Below are positions 48,814-58,950 of a stretch of DNA of 64,000 nt, one piece after another. Every line of letters begins with the position of its first letter. Positions within the stretch are counted from its first letter, which is position 1. Position numbers and translations under genes: made by a program. Source of the stretch: Phoebastria nigripes (lineage: Eukaryota; Chordata; Aves; Procellariiformes; Diomedeidae); NCBI GenBank assembly GCA_035582835.1, contig JAYKAV010002766.1:2316234-2380233 (forward strand), in the 5' to 3' direction. The notes beneath the pieces are model-generated. The model saw only the letters and a list, made by a program, of their open reading frames with translations, made no database searches and was not told the origin of the DNA.

Positions 48814-49540
48814 TTTAAGCATTCTGAGGTCAGTTTTCAGAATGATTTTTTTCTTCTCTCTCTCCCTCGTCTCTCTGCATGAGTTTAGATCTTATCTGCA
48901 AAGCTTTTCCACGTGCTTCATTAGGCGGTGCACCGGGGCGAGTCCCGAGGAACAGCTCAGGACACCTTGCTCGCACCAAAGCACAAGCAATGCTTAACGG
49001 TGGCTGGGTTGTTTCCGTACGGGCACACCGGTGCGGGTGCGATGCGGGGGACGAGGTGGGCTTGTGCTTGTGCCTGAGCACGCGCTGAAGTGCTTTGCCC
49101 AGGTATGTTTAAAAGCTTCGCTGCCCTGAGGCCCTCGCTGCCAGGCGGCTCCCGCACGGGGAGCTCACCGCAGGGCCCGACCCGGCACATGCGCGGCTCA
49201 GCCGGGCTCATACAAAGGACCGTAAATTAGATTTAAAAGATGAGCCTTGTCACCCCGGGCTCAGCAAACCCCAAAGTCCTGAGGTCTACCCAGCCCGACA
49301 CCCCACAGTCCCCAGACCGGCGGGACACGGTGCAGAAGAAAATTAATTCCCATGCAGAGGGAAAATTGAGATGAATGCTTCGGGGACTCTCAGCTACGCT
49401 GGAGAGAGATGGGAAGGACAGGGCGGGTACCCAGGCGCCCGGTGAGCGCTCTGCACCGGCGTGCGGCACGGAGATGCCGCCAGCCAGCCCCGCGCCGGCC
49501 AGGAGGGTGAGGGCTGGGACGGGGCAGCGCCGGCGGCACC

Positions 49541-50383
49541 TCAGGGGCTGGGGGCGGCTGCGCCAGCAGGGCACGCCGGGCCGTGCTGCATGCAGCGGAT
49601 GAGCTCCTTGCGGTTGTCCAGGATGGTGTCGAAACTCTCCTGCAGCCGGTTCTGCTGGTCCACGACTTTCTGCTGGAGGCCGTGGATCCAGCGCAGCAGG
49701 GCCAGGCGCCGGTACATCACCAGCTGGATGTGATGCTTCTCCTTCTCCCGCTCCTTGAAGCGCTCCTTGTCCTGGAGGTGCTGCACAGCCTCCGCCAGCA
49801 CCGGGAAGAGGGTCCCCAGCTCGGGCTCGGCCGCCCCTGGCTGGGGTGGGCTCCCGGGGAGGGGGGCAGCAGCGGGAGGGTCCCAGGTGCTCCCGCAGGC
49901 GCTGTCGGGGCTGTCGATGCTGAGGGAGCTGCTGGCATAGCCGTTGTCCTCCACAGGGGAGCTTGGGGGCTTGCCGCATCCCCCGGCCGCCTCCTTGGCG
50001 GCGGCGTTTTGGCCCCCCGTCCCGCCGACCTCCGCTCCCTCGGGGGGGCTGCGCACCCCCTGCTCGGGGAGACGCGGCCGCGCGGCGCCCAGGCTCGGGG
50101 CAGCATCCCTAAGCCGGCCCTGGACCATCTGTCTCTGCATTAATAACAGCAGATTATCAGACGGATTTGTCGTGTTTTCGCTCTGGCTGGAGCCCTCCTC
50201 TGGCGGGGTCCCCGGTGCTGGCCGGCTCCAGTTCTCGTTGCTGTCACACACCTCTCCCACGAAGTTGGAGTTGGAGTCCTGCCCACACCCGGCCCCTGGG
50301 ACGGCCGTGCCCAGCACCGGGCCCCCCCGGCACTGCTGGAATGGGGCATTCGCCGGGGCGCTGGGTGGGCAGACGGCAAACAT
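49541..50383 (-). CDS. C1orf216: UPF0500-family protein, orthologue of human C1orf216
   Basis: Single-exon 280-aa frame, ATG at 50383, TGA at 49543-49541. The function of the family is unknown. Landmarks shared with the human protein, as I remember it, are DSNSNF (36-41), GVRSPPEGAE (109-118), PVEDNGYASSSLSIDS (143-158) and the C-terminal block. That block holds AVQHLQDKERFKEREKEKHH (199-218), LVMYRRLALLRWIHGLQQK (221-239) and RLQESFDTILDNRKELIRC (246-264). The last is strongly charged, heptad-like and probably coiled coil; the middle is disordered and rich in Pro, Gly and Ala. No signal peptide or membrane segment is seen. The start is chosen as MFAV, matching the human MFAI start; it lies 16 bases inside the exon after a CTCTCTTGCAG acceptor. 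Upstream frame is intron read-through. The protein is about 50 residues longer than the human 229. Confidence 0.95.
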   Translation of the reverse strand: MFAVCPPSAPANAPFQQCRGGPVLGTAVPGAGCGQDSNSNFVGEVCDSNENWSRPAPGTPPEEGSSQSENTTNPSDNLLLLMQRQMVQGRLRDAAPSLGAARPRLPEQGVRSPPEGAEVGGTGGQNAAAKEAAGGCGKPPSSPVEDNGYASSSLSIDSPDSACGSTWDPPAAAPLPGSPPQPGAAEPELGTLFPVLAEAVQHLQDKERFKEREKEKHHIQLVMYRRLALLRWIHGLQQKVVDQQNRLQESFDTILDNRKELIRCMQHGPACPAGAAAPSP

Positions 50384-50399
50384 CTTGCTGGTCTCCTGC
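50384..50399 (-). other. C1orf216: 5' UTR part of C1orf216 coding exon, bounded by splice acceptor
   Basis: The minus strand reads CTCTCTTGCAG then GCAGGAGACCAGCAAGATG. A canonical acceptor therefore ends at 50400 and implies at least one non-coding first exon further right. Confidence 0.65.
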
Positions 50400-51300
50400 C
50401 TGCAAGAGAGGTGCAGAGCCATAACGCATCTGCGGGGTATGTGGGCTGGCACAACCAGAACTCTGATCTGGTACAGCAAGATAAAATATTCTCTTACTTA
50501 ATTTGCCTCTCCTTAAAACTGCTGAACCCCAGTCATGGGCCAGGCCAACACCCAACTGCCCGAGGCAGAAGGGCTCATCCTTTCCCCGGCATTTGGCCGC
50601 TGCTTTCAGCATGTCCCCAGGCAACATCGTCCAGGGGCAAATTCTCACCTGATGCAGAAGCTCGGGGCAGGCACCCCCCACCCATCTCTCCTCCCTGTGA
50701 GCTCCAGTCCAAACCCACGCTTCCGTGGCTTCCCTTCGGTGACTGTCAGAGGGCATCGCAGGGCGCAGGCACACAGCCGGCACGCTCTGCTCCAGCAGCG
50801 TTTGTGCTTGTGGTAGATGCAATTAATTCAGTGCTGGTAGAGGTTTGCTTGGAAGGAGCTGCTTTTCTAACAGCAATACAATTTATTTAAGCAGGTGAGA
50901 ATGCTTGGGCTCCTCTGCACAAACCCTGCCGTCTCCCCTGGGTTGGGCTGTGGGTTGGGTCTGGTCTCCACCAGCGCCCAAACCAGTAACCCTGCTGGGC
51001 TGCTTCCTTCCCTGCAGGACTGCGAGCAGACAGGACCAGAAAAGGAAAGGTTAACCCAGCATTTCTTGCCGGGTCATTAGCAGTGAGAGCCGAACTCTGA
51101 GCTCTCTCCCAGCAAGGACACGCTCACATGAATCACATGAAGGAAAACCCATCGAGTGTCCCGGTTTCACCCCTGGAAAGCAGCGCAGGGGGCAGGACGG
51201 GTCTGGGGTGCGGTGCGCCCAGCTTGGGGCATGGGGCACAGGCTGCAGCAGTAACGGGGTCCCAGCCAGCAGCAGGGAGGAGCCGTGAAGATGCACTGTG
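50400..51300 (-). other. C1orf216: Probable 5' intron of C1orf216
   Basis: Mixed-GC sequence between the acceptor at 50400 and the CpG island. No exon recognised inside. The right boundary is unknown because the first exon cannot be placed. Confidence 0.45.
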
Positions 51301-52320
51301 GCGCGGTACAACCCCGGTCCCACCGCCTTGGCCCCAGGCCCCGTGGCTGGTTATGCCCTGCAGCGTGCACGACGCCCGGGGCAGGGGAAGGAGAGCTCAG
51401 ACCTAAAAGTGCTGTTTGCAAGGGCAAGGATGGCACCAGAGAGAGGAGGGCGAGAGCCTGCGCGTGGCCGGGCGCTCCCGAAGGCCTGGGACCCCGGGAC
51501 CGCGCACCGCAGCCCCCCCCACTGACACCGGCACGCTGCCATTTGCGCTGCCCGGGACTGGGTGACACCACCATAAAACTGCTCCACGCCGTGCAAACGC
51601 CGCGTCCCGTGGGGCGGCTACCGGCGGGTCTCTGGCGAGTGGGGCTGGGGGGATGCGCCGTGGGAGGATGCGTGCCCACAGCCTTGGGGCTGGGCGAGCC
51701 GAGGAGCATCCCCGCACCTGCGGAGCCCCCCCCATACTGGCTGGGGGGCAGCGGGGGAGAAGCGGCGGCGGGTCCCCCGGCCCGCAGCCGCACCGACGCC
51801 CGGCCGCGCCGCTGCCGCACTGCGCCGGGAAACGGCGGGTGGGGGGAGAAGGCGGCGCCGGGGGGGGCTGNNNNNNNNNNNNNNNNNNNNNNNNNNNNNN
51901 NNNNNNNNNNNNNNNNNNNNNNNNNNNNNNNNNNNNNNNNNNNNNNNNNNNNNNNNNNNNNNNNNNNNNNNNNNNNNNNNNNNNNNNNNNNNNNNNNNNN
52001 NNNNNNNNNNNNNNNNNNNNNNNNNNNNNNNNNNNNNNNNNNNNNNNNNNNNNNNNNNNNNNNNNNNNNNNNNNNNNNNNNNNNNNNNNNNNNNNNNNNN
52101 NNNNNNNNNNNNNNNNNNNNNNNNNNNNNNNNNNNNNNNNNNNNNNNNNNNNNNNNNNNNNNNNNNNNNNNNNNNNNNNNNNNNNNNNNNNNNNNNNNNN
52201 NNNGCCCCCGCGCCGCCCCCGGCCGCGCCGCGGGGCTGCTCCGGGGGAGGACGGGGCTGCGCGCCCGGGGAGCGGCCGCTCTCGGGGCCTGGCTGCCGCC
52301 TCTGCGCGCCCACATGGATG
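51300..52320 (-). promoter_or_regulatory. C1orf216: CpG island, likely C1orf216 promoter and first exon
   Basis: Extremely GC- and CpG-rich sequence with poly-G runs surrounds an N gap, upstream of the C1orf216 coding exon. This is the expected place for its non-coding exon 1. The start site probably lies in or next to the gap. Confidence 0.6.
51871..52203. other. Assembly gap, 333 N
   Basis: Continuous Ns flanked on both sides by G/C homopolymer-rich sequence, a typical sequencing drop-out. Any open frame crossing it is an artefact. Confidence 1.
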
Positions 52321-52704
52321 TCTGTCTATACGGATCTCTGTACGTGCCATGCCTCTATATGCATCCATAGCATCCCACGGGAGATTCCCCCCGTGTCTGC
52401 CTGGCCTGAGGGGAAAAGGGGAAAATTCCCACCCGTGTCAGCCCGGCCAGGGAGAAGGGTGGGAGAGGCTCTGAGGGGGCAGGGGCCATGGGCTGGAGCC
52501 CCCCACCACCCACAGCCCCAGCGTGGGGTGGGAGCGGGGCCGTGCGCCGGGCTGGGTGCGTGCGGGTGCATCCCACCGCGGGCAGGGCGGCCGGGTTTCG
52601 GACACGCTGCCTCCTTCCCAGCCCCTGCCCCGTTGGTCTCGTGAGCCTCAGCAGGTCCCTGCGGGGACAAGGGGGACGGCGGGACCCACGCTCTCAACGA
52701 GGCC
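52321..52704. other. Short intergenic region between two minus-strand units
   Basis: GC-rich, between the CpG island and the poly(A) signal at 52705. No exon seen. Confidence 0.5.
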
Positions 52705-53315
52705 TTTATTCCCCTTGCCCAGAGCTGGGCTGTCCGCCCGCTGGGAAAGAAAAAGGCTCAGCAACATCAAAGGGCTCCCATGAGCGCCAGGCCAGCACAG
52801 GGGGTCACCTGAAGCACCGTGGGCGTTTCGGGAGATAAAGAGGCTTTGTGGGGCCAAGGGGGAGACGCCCCGTGAGGCGGTGAGGCCGGCGGCCTGGAGC
52901 TGGGAGCCGGGGCGGGGGGCAGCTCAGCTGCCCTGGGCAGGGATGGTCTCATCTCCTGCTGGGTCCACCTGATGTGGCCTTCACCAGCGTCCCGTGGTAG
53001 CTCTGGGAAAGACGTGGCATGAGCACAGCGCCGTCACCCCAAGGGCTCTGCAGCCCAAGCCCGCCCTGACCAAAGTAAGTCTCACCGAGGGCTCAGCACC
53101 TCCCACCCGCCCCAGAGGAAGAGGAGGAGAGGATGAAGGTGCTTTCAGGGTGGACAAAGATCCTCTCCAAAGCTCTGGACTGTTGGAAGTGGGATGTGGG
53201 GGAGAAACGCCAAAAGCAGATGTTGCCCCATGACATTGCAAGGGTTCGGAGCAGTGGAATGATGCTAGTAAGCGATAAATAAGTTCTTTTAACTTCCCAT
53301 CTGCCTGACAGGCCC
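52690..53315 (-). other. Putative 3' UTR of the unassigned transcript
   Basis: Interval between the candidate stop codon and the AATAAA at 52705. GC-rich, with no competing exon. Confidence 0.4.
52705..52710 (-). terminator. Poly(A) signal of an unassigned minus-strand transcript
   Basis: AATAAA in the minus-strand context GGGGAATAAAGGCCTCGTTG, about 600 bases downstream of the stop codon of the exon candidate at 53316-53447. Confidence 0.55.
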
Positions 53316-53447
53316 CTAGGCAGCCTCTCCTGCTCCGGGCTGCTCCAGTCCCAAAGGCTTCGACACCTCCATCGAGGAGAAATCGGTGGGGTAGGACCCA
53401 GAGGCGTAACTGGGGCACTTGGGCTGCAGCACTCCTCCTAGGAAAGC
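53316..53447 (-). CDS. Candidate terminal coding exon of an unidentified gene
   Basis: The minus strand has a good polypyrimidine tract and acceptor (TTTGTTTCTTTAATCTCAG) directly followed by 43 open codons and a TAG at 53318-53316. The encoded peptide begins AFLGGVLQPKCPSYASG and continues SYPTDFSSMEVSKPLGLEQP. It is non-repetitive and protein-like, unlike the Pro/Arg/Ala frames around it. A canonical poly(A) signal follows about 600 bases downstream. I do not recognise the family and could not find upstream exons by eye. The human neighbour in this position is CLSPN, whose C-terminus does not obviously match. Partial: upstream exons would lie to the right, perhaps beyond the window. Confidence 0.4.
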   Translation of the reverse strand, partial: AFLGGVLQPKCPSYASGSYPTDFSSMEVSKPLGLEQPGAGEAA

Positions 53448-53560
53448 CTGAGATTAAAGAAACAAAACCTTCCCGTCACACAGGAAAGGCAGAAACCAAC
53501 TCAGAGGCGTCTGTGAATGGGCAGGAAAGAAAAAAAGAGTTTGGGCAAACAATGGGCTCA

Positions 53561-53582
53561 GCTCTGCTCTGCTCTGCTCTGC
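53561..53582. repeat. GCTCT pentanucleotide microsatellite
   Basis: Four perfect gctct units followed by gc. Confidence 0.85.
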
Positions 53583-55289
53583 CGGGAGCTGAGTGCTTGT
53601 CAGTGCTGGTTTGTGTTTCGCTCCCATTCGGGGCCTGAAGTCAAAGCAAAGCAAAATACTCATCACTGAGAGAGCAAGGAGGAAAGTTTCATCCGTTCGG
53701 GGACCTTCTCCCCTGGTTTACTGAGAGGAGGCACATCTGAAACAGGCCTTTTTCATCGCTGGTTCAGACTTCAACAAGCAGAAGGAAGCTACAAGTTCAG
53801 CTGAAGTTTGGCTCGCGGGGCAGGAGTGGGGTTTGCTCCTCTCTCGGCTTTACTCGTCCCCACCCCAGGAATTCCCGTGGGGCTGGTGGGTGTGGACGTG
53901 CCGGAGCCTGCTGCAAACCTGCTGCGTTGGCTGCCGCTCCGCTGGCGGGAACCTCCCCGGCGTTTGGGGGGGTCCTCCCCCAAATGCTGGCCATGGCGGG
54001 AGCCGGGTTGCTGCCGGGTTCGCGGAGGGGACTGGGAGCAGTGGTTGCAGGGGTCTGTCTCATGAGTTGGTTTTGCACTGGTGCAGCTCAGGTTCAGCCC
54101 AGCACCCCCAGCCCCGGGATTATCTGTCTCTGATGGAGACCAGAGGGATTTGCTGCTTGCAATGAAAACAGCTCCGTTTCCTTGCGAGCCAGCCATCCCC
54201 TCAGCCCCAGCTGCCCCTCTCCCCAAGGACGCTGCCAGCGGGGACGGCTGCGGGGAGCCCCAGCTCGGGGAGCAGGAGAGAGGGGACATGGGGACACAGG
54301 GAGGGCTGGACTGATCCCTTCGGGGGCAGGGGGAAGGGGAAGGTTTGGAGATGGAGGGGGCTTAGTGATGCATTTCAGAGTGGTCTTCCCCTCCCCTTCC
54401 CCCACTTTGTTCCAGAAATAAATTAAAAGCTCTCCCTCCAGGAAATTAAAAATCATTTAAGAAGACTGAGCCCAGGACCTGATGCGCTGGGGTTTCAGAG
54501 CTGGGTGTCCTGGACGAGGTAAGCGCAGTGCACCTCGGCGCTCAGAGGGGAGAAGGGTGCTGGGGTGACCCCCCCGGAGCCACTCCAGAAGGCACTGGCA
54601 CCAGATGTCTCCACCAAAGCAGGTCCCTGGGACCCTGGAAGCAGCACCCTTCCCCTGCGCTCAGTGTCTGACCTGGCTGCGGGAGCCCCCTTGCACCCAG
54701 GGTACTTCCATGACCGCTGGGAAGACCCAGCACTGCCGCGTGGAAATGCCNGAGATGGGAGCCCAGCACTGGCCGTGGTCGAAATCGTCCTTCAAACCCA
54801 GCGCCCAGCTCCCCGCTCCCCGCACTTGCCCCGTGCGCAGGGCAGGCTGCCGTCTGCTTCTCATCTGCCGTGCGTCCCACTAACTGATGCAACGTGCCAC
54901 GGGCTTTGAACAAAATTGGTCCCAGAAGGAGCCCTCGCGCTCGGCCCCGTGCCCGCGTGACGTCGGCCCCGTGTCGCTGACATGGCGGTGGGTGCCCAAC
55001 CTCTCTGCCAGGAAGGAGGCACCGGGGAGTTGAAAGCTGCCCGGCGCGGGATGGGTTAGGGGCTGCAGCGCCCGCAGGGGGATGGCCCCGTGCACGGCCG
55101 TGTCCAGCCCCGCCAGCGGGGACTGGGACGGCGGAGGGAGGGGAAAGGGCCTTCGGCGTCAGGCAGGGGCTGCCTCCTCCTGCCCTGAGGGCAGGGACGC
55201 CGCGGCCTGGCCGGGGAGCTGCGGGGTGCAGGAGCAGGCGAGTGCCAGCGTTGCTGCTCCCAGGTTCTGCCTGCAGCCCCTCTGCCCAG

Positions 55290-55380
55290 TGTGCGTGTGC
55301 AATGCATGCCCACGCGCACCCGCTGCGTGCCCACACGCGTGCNCTGCACGCCCACTGCATGCCCACTGTGTGCACACCAG
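55290..55380. repeat. Degenerate GC-rich tandem repeat
   Basis: Recurring variants of gcatgcccac/gcgtgcccac with one internal N. Units of about 10-20 bases, imperfect. Confidence 0.5.
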
Positions 55381-56552
55381 CGCTTGGCTGGGAGAGCAAG
55401 CGAGCGCTGGTGTGGGGGGAGGCTGCGTGCAGGGGGAGGCATGTGGGCCGGAGACTGCAGCGCTAGAAGGAAATGAAACATGTTTTTTGGGAAATTTCCA
55501 CATTCTTCCCTTCCCCAGGCTCCCATCGGTTCCCACCTCCGAACCGGCCCGGCTGCGCATGCCAGGGGCGATGGCCATGGCGGGGCCATGCTCGGCCATG
55601 CAGCGATGCTGGGATGGGCTCGGCCAGGCACCTTCGTGGCCAAGAGCACCCGGGCACCAGCCTGCCCGGGGCACAGGTCACCCAGGAGCCACCGTCCTGC
55701 CAGCGGGCTCAGCCAGGGACCCCGGTGCTGAAACGGGGAACCCGTCCTGAAAGAGTTAAGGGTGAAACATTGCAAAAAAAAAAAATTATAAAAGAAAAAA
55801 GTGCCCTGAACCACATGCGACCTAACCTCCCCAGCGGCTCATCTGAGTTTAATAATGGAGGAGGGAAATCTCCCAAAAAGCTCTCAGAGAAATTAAAGTA
55901 AACAGCGTGCTGACCTCCAACCCCGTGCTGCCCCGCCACTGACTCGGCCCGGCTGTGGCGGCCACCGACGGCTCGGCATTCGGTGTAATTGTAAACACAT
56001 TCGGGTAAATACGAGGGGGGGCGGTGCGGGGGTCCCGGGGGAGCCGGTGGCCGGGCGGGAGCAGCTCTCCCAGCACCTGGCAGAAACCGGGTCCGAGTGT
56101 CAGGTCAGCCGGGCAAAGACGTGGCCACGGGGAATGCCGTGGACCGATGGCTCCGGGCTGCGTGGCCGTGNCGCATCCCTGGCTGCGAGGGGCTTTGCAC
56201 GGCCGAGGCTTCGGGACCGACGTGGCCGGTGGGGCCAGGAGCCACCGGGACCGTCACGCTGCCCCGTGACTGCAGGGCTGGGGTTGCAAAACCTAACATC
56301 AGGAGCGCCGGCGGGTCCTGCCGATGGAGGGAGGAGGAGGAGGAGGATGCTATAAAGGGCTTGTCCTCTTGGCCTCACAAAATTTAAAAACAATGCTCTT
56401 ATTTTCATAGATCCTGGTCATTTTTGTAGGCTGAGGGAAAGAAAAGCAACCCCAGGCTGTGGGAGTGCTGGCGCTCCTCTCCGGGGAGGGGCCGGCAAAG
56501 CCACCGGCCTCCGAGGGGGGAAGCGGGAGCTGAGCATCGCTGCCAGCCTGGC

Positions 56553-56630
56553 CCCATCCCTGCTCCATCTTCATCCCTGTCCCCATCTCTGTGCCTGTCC
56601 CCATCTCCATCCCCATCCCTGTCCTGCGCT
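56553..56630. repeat. Degenerate CCATCC/CCTGTC minisatellite
   Basis: Imperfect hexamer-like array (ccatctccatccccatccct and variants). It produces a Met-Gly-Thr-Glu-rich frame on the minus strand that is not a gene. Confidence 0.7.
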
Positions 56631-58539
56631 GCCCTCACACGCAGCATCCCATCGTCTGCGATTCCCATGGGGTTTTCTGGGGAAAGCACCACTCAAAGGC
56701 AGNGGCAGGGGGCAGAGGGGGCTGGATGCGGGCGAGCCCCCCTCCCCTGCCCCNCAGCCCCAGCACCCGGGCTGGTCCCCGCCGCCTGCCATCTACCTGT
56801 AAAACAAATTACATTTCAATCAGAATCAAAGGCAGTGACAGATGCGCTGTATTTGGTGAAAAATGCCAGGAATCCGCAGCCAGATTGGATTTCAGAGGAG
56901 CCAGGAATCCCGCAGAGGCCAGACTGTTTCCACGGGACTGGAGGTCAGAGCCCGCTCCTCCCAACAGCTCCCAGCCCTAGGGATCAGCCCTTGGGATGCG
57001 TCGGGATACCGGGGAGAGGAGGAGGAGGAGGCGGAGGAAGGGGCCATGGGGCCAGGGAGCCCAGCGGAGGTGTGAACCTCCTGCCGGAGGGACAAGCCAT
57101 CGGTGCTGGGGACCCAGCGCTGCCCCCGGGACACGCAGCCCCGTGACCTGGCGGTGGGAGAGACCCCCCTCGCCAAACCGCCCGTGTCGGGGGAGAAGCC
57201 TCCTTCCTCTTTGCTTTCCTAACTCCCAAAAAAGGGTTTATCTTGGTTTGGGGAGATGTGCTCAGCCAAGAGAACGAAGCTGGCGTCTCGCAGACGTTTC
57301 CTCTGGGGTTTATCTGCTGCTGAGCTACAAAAGGGGAATATTGACGCCAGCTCCACCCTTCCATCAGACCAGGACCCAAAAATCACCATTTCCTCTTGGC
57401 CTGTGAATCACTAATAAACTCCAGACAGAGAGTTCTGATTAGGAAATTGTTTGGGAAATGGAGAGGAAGGGGGAGGGACCGGCGCTCGCCGCCTCGGCCG
57501 GTGGCTCTGGGTGGCTTCGCCCCTTGGCGTCACCTCCCTGCGCCGCGGGATGCGTCCCTGCCTCGGGGTCCCTGTGTCTGCTCCGGCCACGGACCGCATC
57601 CCGAGCCTGGCCCAGGGGCTCTCCGAGTCTGGCTACAACCAAAGTTCACCAGGGGATGGATTTGTCTGTCTGTGAGGATTTGGGGATGAAAATCACTGTG
57701 TACATTTAAGCATATATTTTTTTCTTTGATCGCTGTCCATCGGCTGTGCCAGGGCAGCGGCGCTAAATGAAATCGTTCCATCATTTGATATCTGCGGCTG
57801 GGCACTCGCCAGCCCCCGAGCATGAGATCCTCCGCTTGTGCCCAAGCACCGCGCGTCCCTGGGCTGTCTCCTGCCCACGCCAGACCCGGCCATCGGCTTC
57901 TCGCCTCCCGTGAAATGGGGGTGCTCCAGGCAGGGGGCTCCCAGCTTGCAAATAATATAATAGAGGCAGCAATGCCTGCAGATTACAGTCTGAACGTGCA
58001 GGAAGTTTGGAAAAGCGCAGATCACCCTTGCATGGCCGTGAGCGGTCGGGGGNGCTGCATAAAGCCTCGCGTGCCTGCGGCGGGCGCCGAGCCTCCACTG
58101 AGCCGGGGCGATGTGGGGCGCTGGTCCCGGGGTCCGGCTGCGGTCTGGTGCGGCTCCGAGGGCAGCGTGGATCCGTGCGCCCTCCGCTCCGCTGCTCAGC
58201 GTCTGTTGGGGAACGGCTGTGCCGTTGCCCTCACCAAAACCTAAACATTTCAAGCAAAACAAGCCCCCGCAGGGAGGCTCCCCTTCGGAAGGGCTGGCGT
58301 AGTTAATTAGGAAGGGCTGGTGTGACGGGACCTGTGCTGCAAAGAGTCCGTGCCAGCAGTCAGGGCAGCGCCGTCCCCGTCCCGTGCTGGTCCCCGGCCA
58401 CCACGTCCTGCAGCACAGAGCTCTCGGCAGCGATGGGACCATCCCCTCCCTCCCTGCAGATGAAACGGCCAGGGCAGCGCGGCTCCCTGCACTCCCCCAA
58501 CTGCTGCACACTTGTCCTGAAGCAGAAAGGCTCAACATT
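56631..58539. other. Non-coding stretch, nothing firmly recognised
   Basis: Mixed. A minus-strand acceptor-like tract ends near 56793, but the sequence after it is low complexity. AT-rich patches at 56790-56880 and 57930-58020. No exon supported. Confidence 0.45.
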
Positions 58540-58950
58540 TGGACTTCATAACGCAGAAAACTTCAGGATTTTGAAATTTCAGTCTTGGACACAAATCTGA
58601 TACATTCCATAAATGCTTTAATTTATCCCTTTGTCACAATATTTGATAAAAGGATTCGTTTCAGCTGCCCTGCTTTGATTAATCACTGTAACAGATCCTA
58701 ACCTGAAGGAATCATCTTATATTGCGTTCGTGGAAATTAAATGTTTGATTGCACACAGTCAGAATTTTCTGATGTGGAAACTGCTCCACTGGAGAACTTT
58801 GAACAAGCTCTAATCAAAAAACACTTCGGGTTTTTTTTTTTTCTCAGCTTCCCCTTCACCTATAACAAGTCAAAACATCTGTTAAAATTCAATCAGAGCA
58901 AAACTGGCTGAAAGAATTAAAATTCGGAGTGTACAATTAAATGACTGTCC
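58540..58950. other. AT-rich island, candidate conserved non-coding element
   Basis: About 400 bases of low GC with no open frame, including ctttgattaatcactgtaac, cacaatatttgataaaagga and gtggaaattaaatgtttgat. It has the texture of a conserved enhancer. Flanks are very GC-rich. Confidence 0.4.

Larger units (their letters stand above)
47735..49540 (-). other. Probable 3' UTR of the C1orf216 orthologue
   Basis: About 1.8 kb between the stop codon and the best poly(A) signal. It includes an AT-rich part (48430-48910) typical of UTR, with two further AATAAA motifs that could give shorter forms. Extent is inferred from signals, not transcripts. Confidence 0.55.
53448..56552. other. GC-rich stretch, possible intron of the unassigned gene
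   Basis: Contains a CTCTG-type pentanucleotide run (53561-53582) and a degenerate GCATGCCCAC-type repeat (about 55290-55380). No further exon could be supported. Confidence 0.4.

Noticed and set aside
51167..52474. Long frames (up to 382 codons) spanning the N gap
   Set aside because: They are open only because Ns were read as sense codons.
54495..54540. Minus-strand mini-exon AEVHCAYLVQDTQL followed by TGA
   Set aside because: Only 14 codons, with no poly(A) signal before the next candidate exon. Reading on to a donor gives a phase that hits a stop in the 53447 exon.
56571..56792. Met-Gly-Thr-Glu repeat frame, minus strand
   Set aside because: Produced by a degenerate CCATCC-type minisatellite.
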